From: Rhodobacteraceae bacterium LNNU 3342
GTDB taxonomy: Bacteria; Pseudomonadota; Alphaproteobacteria; Rhodobacterales; Rhodobacteraceae
DNA: 64,000 bases
Reading direction: 5' to 3'
Assembly (NCBI GenBank): GCA_008711135.1
Contig: VUAW01000004.1
Span: 124,001-188,000 of the forward strand
Notes under the pieces: generated by a model
What the model was told of the DNA's origin: nothing
Database searches by the model: none
Seen by the model: only the letters and a program-made list of their open reading frames with translations
Made by a program: the position numbers and the translations under genes
In this document: one piece after another, positions 58,940 through 64,000 of the stretch
How positions within the stretch are numbered: the stretch's first letter is position 1
Layout: each line of letters starts with the position of its first letter

Positions 58940-59989
58940 ATGGGTTATCTTCATATTTCCAACCTCCAGAAAAGCTTTGGCCCGACGCAAGTCGTCAAGG
59001 ACTTCAACCTGAGCGTGGAGAAAGGAGAGTTCATCTCCTTCCTCGGCCCCTCGGGCTGTGGCAAGACAACGACGCTGCGCATGGTGGCAGGGTTTGAGAC
59101 ACCGTCAGCCGGTACGATCCAGATCGAGGGGCGCGACATCGTCCGCCTGCGCCCCAACCAGCGCAACATCGGCATGGTCTTTCAAAGCTACGCGCTGTTC
59201 CCGAACCTAACGGTGGCTGACAACGTGGGCTTTGGCCTGCGCGTGGCGGGCGTGAGCCGAGCCGAACGGGCCGAACGGGTGGCAGAGATGCTGGGGATCG
59301 TGGGCCTTGGCGAATACGGTGCACGTTACCCGTTCCAGCTGTCCGGCGGGCAGCAACAGCGCGTGGCACTGGCCCGTGCACTGGCCGTGCGCCCGCAGGT
59401 CCTGCTGCTGGACGAGCCGCTCTCGGCGCTCGACGCAAAGATCCGCGTGTCCCTGCGAGAAGAGATCCGGGCCATCCAGCGCAAGCTCGGCATCACCACC
59501 ATCTATGTGACCCACGATCAGGAAGAGGCCCTGTCGATGTCCGACCGGATCGTGGTGATGAACAACGGTGTGGCGGAACAGGTGGCCGCGCCCTATGAAA
59601 TCTATAACCGCCCCACGACGCGCTTCGTCGCCAACTTCGTCGGCACCCTGAACCTGATCGAGGCGCAGGTGGCAGATGGCCCCGCTGGTGTCGTTGAAAT
59701 CGGCGGCACTCCCCTTCCGCTGGGCCGGCCGGTGCAGGGTGCGACTGTGGCCCTGGCGCTTCGCCCGGAGTCGGTAAGCCTTGTGCCCGCGTCGGGGCGC
59801 GATGTGCCGCTTCCAGCTGAAATCTCAGAGGTTCATTTCCTGGGGTCCGTCATCCGCATCCGCGCACGGGTCGGTACCGCGTCTCTCTCGCTTGACACGT
59901 TCAACACGCCTGACGCGCCGCCCCCGCCCGTTGGCGAGCAGGCGCGGATCTGGCTGAACCCGCGTGACCTGATGGTGCTGGAGGAATGA
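58940..59989 (+). CDS. ABC transporter ATP-binding protein (PotA/FbpC-like)
   Basis: A 349-residue ATPase: Walker A GPSGCGKT at 36-43, Q-loop in MVFQSYALFP, signature LSGGQQQRVALARAL, Walker B LLLDEPLSALD and the H-loop VTHDQEEA. A C-terminal TOBE-type beta domain (about 240-349: LRPESVSLVPASG, AEISEVHFLGSVIRI) marks the CUT1/MOI (molybdate-iron-polyamine) class with a regulatory end. It completes the importer: binding protein, two permeases, ATPase. Confidence 0.93.
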   Translation: MGYLHISNLQKSFGPTQVVKDFNLSVEKGEFISFLGPSGCGKTTTLRMVAGFETPSAGTIQIEGRDIVRLRPNQRNIGMVFQSYALFPNLTVADNVGFGLRVAGVSRAERAERVAEMLGIVGLGEYGARYPFQLSGGQQQRVALARALAVRPQVLLLDEPLSALDAKIRVSLREEIRAIQRKLGITTIYVTHDQEEALSMSDRIVVMNNGVAEQVAAPYEIYNRPTTRFVANFVGTLNLIEAQVADGPAGVVEIGGTPLPLGRPVQGATVALALRPESVSLVPASGRDVPLPAEISEVHFLGSVIRIRARVGTASLSLDTFNTPDAPPPPVGEQARIWLNPRDLMVLEE

Positions 59990-60001
59990 GCAGAGGAAGG
60001 A

Positions 60002-60077
60002 TGGTGGGTCGTGACGGACTCGAACCGCCGACATTCTCGGTGTAAACGAGACGCTCTACCAACTGAGCTAACGACCC
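60002..60077 (-). tRNA. tRNA-Val (anticodon TAC)
   Basis: On the minus strand a complete cloverleaf: acceptor GGGTCGT / ACGACCC, D arm TAGCTCAGTTGGTAGAGC, anticodon stem TCTCG / CGAGA with loop TTTACAC (anticodon TAC), T arm with GGTTCGAGTCC, discriminator A and encoded CCA. It reads GUA valine codons and, by wobble, others. It follows the tRNA-Val(CAC) gene by 129 bases. Confidence 0.95.
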
Positions 60078-60152
60078 GGCGAGGCAGGTCTTAGCAAGAC
60101 CTGCCAGGGCTTTGCAAGCCCGTTCTGTTCCAATTTATAGCAATCAGCTAAC

Positions 60153-60177
60153 AAAAAAGCGCCCCGGAAAGGAGCGC
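60153..60177 (-). terminator. Rho-independent terminator after tRNA-Val(CAC)
   Basis: On the minus strand, a 7-bp stem GCGCTCC / GGGGCGC (one G-T pair) with a 5-base loop is followed by six T residues, 29 bases past the tRNA end. Confidence 0.8.
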
Positions 60178-60206
60178 CAGTTATTCGTGTGAATACGAGA
60201 AAACGA

Positions 60207-60281
60207 TGGTGGGTGATAAGAGATTCGAACTCCTGACATCTTCGATGTGAACGAAGCGCTCTACCACTGAGCTAATCACCC
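60207..60281 (-). tRNA. tRNA-Val (anticodon CAC)
   Basis: On the minus strand: acceptor GGGTGAT / ATCACCC, D arm TAGCTCAGTGGTAGAGC, anticodon stem CTTCG / CGAAG with loop TTCACAT (anticodon CAC), T arm with AGTTCGAATCT, discriminator A and encoded CCA. It reads GUG, the frequent valine codon in this GC-rich genome. Confidence 0.95.
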
Positions 60282-60340
60282 TTCGGCGCTGTCTTTAGCC
60301 TCAGTCCTCCGCGCCTGCAAGGGTAAATCGCACGGTTTTT

Positions 60341-60709
60341 CTACTCTGCCGCGGTTTCCTTTGGCTCGGCTGCATTGGCGCCCCGGACGCGGATCTTGAC
60401 CGTCAGGGTTTCGCCGTTTGGACGCTCAACGCGCTTGATCTGGTCATAGCGGCCCAACTGTCCCAAGGCCAAGGACTCGCCCTTGGACAGGGACTCCAGC
60501 AGCACGGACAAGGCGGCCTCGGCGGCGCGCTTCACGTTGCTGCGCTTTTCGCCGGACCGTTCTACGACACGGTCGATGAACGTCTTGCGGTCAAGGGGCT
60601 CTACCTCGGCCGCGTCTTCCTTGTCTTCCACTTCCTTGGGCGGAGCTGCCACAGCGACGGCAAGCTCTTCCGCTTCGGGCTCGGTCTTGGGGGTGGTACG
60701 GCGTGCCAT
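60341..60709 (-). CDS. HU-like DNA-binding protein with N-terminal extension
   Basis: A 122-residue protein. Residues 1-45 are a charged extension (MARRTTPKTEPEAEELAV, then an acidic stretch). The rest, LDRKTFIDRVVERSGEKRSNVKRAAEAALSVLLESLSKGESLALGQLGRYDQIKRVERPNGETLTVKIRVRGA, matches the helix-helix-beta part of HU/IHF. The DNA-embracing arm is shortened: the usual RNP-TG segment with its intercalating proline is replaced by ERPNGET, and the C-terminal helix is missing. It may bind DNA differently from HU. The start at 60709 has AGAGG about eight bases upstream. Confidence 0.75.
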   Translation of the reverse strand: MARRTTPKTEPEAEELAVAVAAPPKEVEDKEDAAEVEPLDRKTFIDRVVERSGEKRSNVKRAAEAALSVLLESLSKGESLALGQLGRYDQIKRVERPNGETLTVKIRVRGANAAEPKETAAE

Positions 60710-60791
60710 AAAAAAAACCTCTGGGAACTGGATAATGTCCCGACGGTAACCGCCTTGCGTCCCGGAAGCGAGGGATTCGTATGCAGCCAAG

Positions 60792-60818
60792 AAAAAGGCC
60801 CGCCAAGGGCGGGCCTTT
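60792..60818 (-). terminator. Rho-independent terminator of lon
   Basis: An 11-bp stem (arms 60794-60804 and 60808-60818) with a 3-base loop; on the minus strand it ends in TTTTT. It starts six bases past the lon stop codon. Confidence 0.92.
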
Positions 60819-60823
60819 CTGGC

Positions 60824-63232
60824 TTAATGTGCGGTGGGTACGGCGCCCCCCGCTTCGGCACGGCGGGCTGCCATGGCGGCCTCTTCCGCCGCCTCGTCCC
60901 ATTCCACCGGCTCCGGCTGGCGAACCAGCGCGTGTTTCAGCACCTCGCGGACGTTGCTGACCGGGATGATCGTCAGTCCTTCCTTCACGTTATCGGGGAT
61001 CTCGGGCAGATCCTTGGCATTGTCCTGCGGGATTAGCACCGTCTTGATGCCGCCCCGGAGCGCCGCCAGAAGTTTCTCCTTCAACCCGCCGATCGGCAGG
61101 ACATTGCCGCGCAGCGTCACCTCGCCCGTCATCGCGATGTCCTTGCGGACGGGGATGCCGGTCAGGACTGAGACGATGGAGGTCACCATCGCGATCCCTG
61201 CGCTTGGCCCGTCCTTGGGCGTGGCGCCTTCCGGAACGTGGACGTGGATGTCCAGCGTTTCGAACTTTGGCGGTTTCACCCCAAGTTCCGGGCTGATCGA
61301 GCGCACGAAGCTGGAAGCCGCGTCAATCGACTCCTTCATCACGTCGCCCAGCTTGCCGGTCGTCTTCATCCGACCCTTGCCGGGCAGGCGCAGCGCCTCG
61401 ATCGACAGAAGCTCGCCGCCGACGCTGGTCCAGGCAAGGCCTGTGACGACGCCGACCTGATCTTCCTTCTCGGCCAGACCATACTTGAAGCGCTTGACCC
61501 CAAGGAAGTCTTCCAGCCGTTCCGGCGTCACCTCAACCGTCTTGGTCTTGCCCTTGATGATCTCGGTCACGGCCTTACGCGCGAGTTTCGCGATCTCACG
61601 CTCAAGGTTCCGCACACCGGCCTCGCGGGTATAGGTGCGCACCATTTCGGTCAGCGCCGCGTCCGTCACCGAGAACTCGCCCTTGCGAAGAGCGTGGTTC
61701 TTGATCTGCTTCGGCACCAGGTGCTGCTTGGCGATCTCGCGCTTTTCATCCTCGGTGTAACCCGACAGCGGGATGATCTCCATCCGATCCAGAAGCGGCC
61801 CCGGCATGTTGTAGCTGTTCGCCGTGGTCAGGAACATGACGTTCGACAGGTCATATTCCACTTCCAGATAGTGGTCGACGAAGGTTGCGTTCTGTTCGGG
61901 GTCAAGCACCTCGAGCATGGCGCTGGCCGGGTCGCCACGGAAGTCCTGCCCCATCTTGTCGATTTCATCAAGCAGGATGAGCGGGTTCGTAGTCTTGGCC
62001 TTCTTCATCGCCTGGATGATCTTGCCGGGCATCGAACCGATGTAGGTCCGGCGGTGGCCGCGGATCTCAGATTCATCGCGTACGCCGCCAAGGCTGATGC
62101 GGATGAACTCGCGCCCCGTCGCCTTTGCCACGGATTTGCCCAGCGAGGTCTTACCCACGCCCGGAGGTCCAACGAGGCAGAGGATCGGCCCCTTCAGCGT
62201 CTGCGACCGCGCCTGAACGGCAAGGTACTCGACGATCCGCTCCTTGACCTTCTCAAGGCCATAGTGGTCCTTGTCCAGAACCTCTTGTGCCTTGTTCAGG
62301 TCTTTCTTGACGCGGCTTTTCACGCCCCACGGGATCGACAGCATCCAGTCGAGATAGTTGCGGACAACCGTCGCCTCGGCCGACATCGGGGACATCGACT
62401 TCAGCTTCTTGATCTCGGCTTCGGCCTTTTCGCGCGCCTCTTTCGACAGCTTGGTGTTCTTCACCCGCTCCTCGAGTTCGGCAATCTCGTTCTGGCCTTC
62501 CTCGCCGTCGCCCAGCTCCTTCTGAATGGCCTTCATCTGCTCATTCAGGTAGTACTCGCGCTGGGTGCGCTCCATCTGCGACTTGACGCGGGTCTTGATC
62601 TTCTTCTCGACCTGCAGGACCGAAACCTCGCCCTGCATCAGGCCATAGACCTTCTCAAGCCGTTCGGCCACGTCGAGCGTTTCCAGAAGCTCCTGCTTCT
62701 GCGCAACCTCAAGCCCAAGGTGACCGGCCACAAGGTCGGCCAGCTTCGCCGGCTCGCGCGTCTCGGTGACGGCGGCAAGGGCTTCCTCAGGGATGTTCTT
62801 CTTGATCTTGGCGTAGCGCTCAAATTCCTCGGCCACCGAACGCAGCAGCGCGGTCACGGAGTCGCGGTCGCCGGGAGTTTCCTCCAGAAGCGTGGCGCGG
62901 GCCTCGAAGAACGCGGCGTTTTCGACGAACTCGGTGATACGAACGCGAGCACGGCCTTCGACCAGCACCTTCACGGTGCCGTCGGGCAGCTTCAGCAGCT
63001 GCAGCACGTTCGCCAGAACGCCGGAACGGTAAATGCCTTCAGTCGTGGGATCGTCCACCGAAGGATCGATCTGGCTGGACAGCAGGATCTGCTTGTCGTC
63101 GGCCATGACCTCTTCCAACGCACGGACCGATTTGTCCCGCCCAACGAACAGCGGCACGATCATGTGCGGGAACACGACGATGTCGCGCAGCGGAAGGACG
63201 GGGTAGCTATGTGCGAGAGGTTCTTGCATCAT
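60824..63232 (-). CDS. lon: ATP-dependent protease La
   Basis: A full-length LonA protease (802 residues) degrading misfolded and regulatory proteins. In this class Lon also removes cell-cycle factors such as CcrM in Caulobacter. N-terminal substrate domain ([23 protein letters not shown]), AAA+ core with Walker [16 protein letters not shown] and Walker [11 protein letters not shown], and the serine-lysine protease dyad S677 in [11 protein letters not shown] and K720 in GGLKEKLL (numbered from the first ATG). Two consecutive ATGs are possible; AAGGAAAG fits the second (63229) slightly better. A sigma-32-like promoter lies upstream and a strong terminator closes the gene. Confidence 0.98.
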   Translation of the reverse strand: MMQEPLAHSYPVLPLRDIVVFPHMIVPLFVGRDKSVRALEEVMADDKQILLSSQIDPSVDDPTTEGIYRSGVLANVLQLLKLPDGTVKVLVEGRARVRITEFVENAAFFEARATLLEETPGDRDSVTALLRSVAEEFERYAKIKKNIPEEALAAVTETREPAKLADLVAGHLGLEVAQKQELLETLDVAERLEKVYGLMQGEVSVLQVEKKIKTRVKSQMERTQREYYLNEQMKAIQKELGDGEEGQNEIAELEERVKNTKLSKEAREKAEAEIKKLKSMSPMSAEATVVRNYLDWMLSIPWGVKSRVKKDLNKAQEVLDKDHYGLEKVKERIVEYLAVQARSQTLKGPILCLVGPPGVGKTSLGKSVAKATGREFIRISLGGVRDESEIRGHRRTYIGSMPGKIIQAMKKAKTTNPLILLDEIDKMGQDFRGDPASAMLEVLDPEQNATFVDHYLEVEYDLSNVMFLTTANSYNMPGPLLDRMEIIPLSGYTEDEKREIAKQHLVPKQIKNHALRKGEFSVTDAALTEMVRTYTREAGVRNLEREIAKLARKAVTEIIKGKTKTVEVTPERLEDFLGVKRFKYGLAEKEDQVGVVTGLAWTSVGGELLSIEALRLPGKGRMKTTGKLGDVMKESIDAASSFVRSISPELGVKPPKFETLDIHVHVPEGATPKDGPSAGIAMVTSIVSVLTGIPVRKDIAMTGEVTLRGNVLPIGGLKEKLLAALRGGIKTVLIPQDNAKDLPEIPDNVKEGLTIIPVSNVREVLKHALVRQPEPVEWDEAAEEAAMAARRAEAGGAVPTAH

Positions 63233-63304
63233 CTTTCCTTATGCTGGCAGGAAGGCACTGGCCCCGGTCATCGGCGGCCCCGGCCTCCCCCGGTCTTGGT
63301 CGAT

Positions 63305-63333
63305 ATTTGGGGGGTCGGCCCACTGGTTTCAAC
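63305..63333 (-). promoter_or_regulatory. Heat-shock (sigma-32-like) promoter of lon
   Basis: On the minus strand GTTGAAA-N14-CCCCAAAT, close to the RpoH consensus CTTGAAA-N13/14-CCCCATNT. The -10 element lies about 73 bases upstream of the lon start. lon is a classic heat-shock gene, which supports the reading. Confidence 0.65.
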
Positions 63334-63392
63334 CAACCCGTTACAGCTTGGTTACAGACAATGCCGCGCTGCGCCGCCAGCCGCAAGGCCCT

Positions 63393-63956
63393 CTACCGGG
63401 TGAAGCGCGTCACCACGCGCGCCACTCCACGCGTCCCATCCGGGGCATCCAAGTCGGCCGTAGTCACCGCATAGGCGCGTTCTGCATCCGGAACCACGAG
63501 GTAAAGCGTGAAGGTCACGCCGCCCAGTTCATCCTCGACCCGCCCTTCGGCGCGGTAGCGCGGCAGCTCGGACAACGGGCAGGCAAGGCCGAAACCGAAG
63601 GTCGGGTCGGCAAAGACTTCCTCGGCCGGAAGCGGCGGTTCCGATCCCATTGAAAGATCCCAGTCCTCGCCCGCAGCAGGCAGCAGTTCGACCTCGCCCT
63701 GCACGTTCGGTGGGTTGAGGAACAGGCGCCCGCCTTCCGCCCGCAACTGCGCGATCCCTTCCACGCGTTCCGGCATGGCCATGACATCACCTTCGACAAA
63801 GGCAAGGCCCGAAAGCGCCTCGGTTTGCCACGCCCCTGACAACACGGGGGCCAGGATCGCGGACCAGTCGCCTTGCGGCAGGTTGCAGAAGGTATCCGCC
63901 CAGGCAGCGCCCGGAACGGCTGCGGCCAGGACAAAGGACAAGAGGACGGGTTTCAT
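63393..63956 (-). CDS. Secreted protein of unknown function
   Basis: A 187-residue protein with a clean signal peptide (MKPVLLSFVLAAAVPGAAWA) and AAAGGAGC four bases before the ATG. The mature part has two cysteines (DTFCNLPQGDW; GLACPLSELPRY), which could pair in the periplasm, and is rich in short beta-like stretches (GGVTFTLYLVVPD). I do not recognise a family. It lies about 160 bases upstream of lon on the same strand, with the heat-shock-type promoter in between, so it is likely transcribed separately. Bases 63957-64000 show nothing further. Confidence 0.75.
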   Translation of the reverse strand: MKPVLLSFVLAAAVPGAAWADTFCNLPQGDWSAILAPVLSGAWQTEALSGLAFVEGDVMAMPERVEGIAQLRAEGGRLFLNPPNVQGEVELLPAAGEDWDLSMGSEPPLPAEEVFADPTFGFGLACPLSELPRYRAEGRVEDELGGVTFTLYLVVPDAERAYAVTTADLDAPDGTRGVARVVTRFTR

Positions 63957-64000
63957 GAAGCTCCTTTCCGTTTCTCGGCGGGTCAGAGCGGCTCGATATC

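Noticed and set aside
59990-60340. tRNA cluster as an integration site with a genomic island
   Set aside because: Both tRNA genes are complete, no duplicated tRNA 3' end or integrase is seen, and the flanking genes are housekeeping type.

Overview
The window is ordinary, gene-dense chromosome from a GC-rich alphaproteobacterium, most likely a member of the Rhodobacteraceae (Rhodobacterales); I cannot resolve the genus. The pointers are the CckA cell-cycle kinase with a perfect CtrA box in front of it, SOS boxes of the alphaproteobacterial form GAAC-N7-GAAC at uvrA and recA, a DUF5930-type M23 peptidase overlapping a bactofilin, the recA-alaS neighbourhood, a magnesium-type HemB and even, GC-rich codon use throughout. 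I see no phage, insertion sequence, CRISPR array, toxin-antitoxin pair or other obvious mobile DNA.

Layout. 1-8 kb: the tail of a 3-hydroxyisobutyrate dehydrogenase, a small secreted RcnB-like protein, then a minus-strand run of uvrA, lpdA, a DUF924 protein, an MFS transporter and queA, with queA translationally coupled to a giant AsmA/YhdP-like protein (8.3-11.6 kb). 11.7-15 kb: a peroxiredoxin coupled to a DUF455 ferritin-like protein, then the M23 peptidase/bactofilin pair closed by a strong terminator. 15-19.6 kb: a 62-residue membrane protein, an XRE-cupin regulator divergent from an acyl-CoA synthetase plus FrnE-like DsbA protein, and a Bcr/CflA-type exporter with an unusual TGCA-rich upstream region. 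19.6-26.4 kb: mfd, a small membrane protein, hemB, a YSC84/SYLF lipoprotein and a second beta-hydroxyacid dehydrogenase. 26.5-31.5 kb: a penicillin-acylase-family protein, an entericidin-like lipoprotein, an ExoD protein, topoisomerase IB and a DUF892 ferritin-like protein.

31.5-41.5 kb: a multi-TM protein coupled to a sodium:solute symporter interrupted by a one-base frameshift, a divergent MscS channel, a flavoprotein resembling FccB but lacking its redox cysteines, a DUF1330 protein, alaS, recA and a sulfotransferase-like protein. 41.5-52.9 kb: cckA, rsmB, guaB, an agmatinase-family ureohydrolase, a cNMP-domain sodium/proton antiporter, a DMT permease coupled to an LpxL-like acyltransferase, and a DUF1223 secreted thiol protein. 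53.1-60 kb: acnA and a four-gene binding-protein ABC importer. 60-64 kb: two tRNA-Val genes, an HU-like protein, lon behind a heat-shock-type promoter, and a secreted protein of unknown function.

How parts work together: uvrA, recA and mfd are DNA-repair genes, the first two visibly under LexA. lon and the CtrA-box-bearing cckA tie into proteostasis and cell-cycle control. guaB, lpdA, acnA, hemB and alaS are core metabolism or translation. The points most worth a second look are regulatory (CtrA box at cckA, sigma-32-like promoter at lon, structured leader at the antiporter, TGCA repeats at the exporter), two enzyme-like proteins missing expected catalytic residues, and a two-copy intergenic repeat. 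I found no clear-cut new defence or biosynthetic system.
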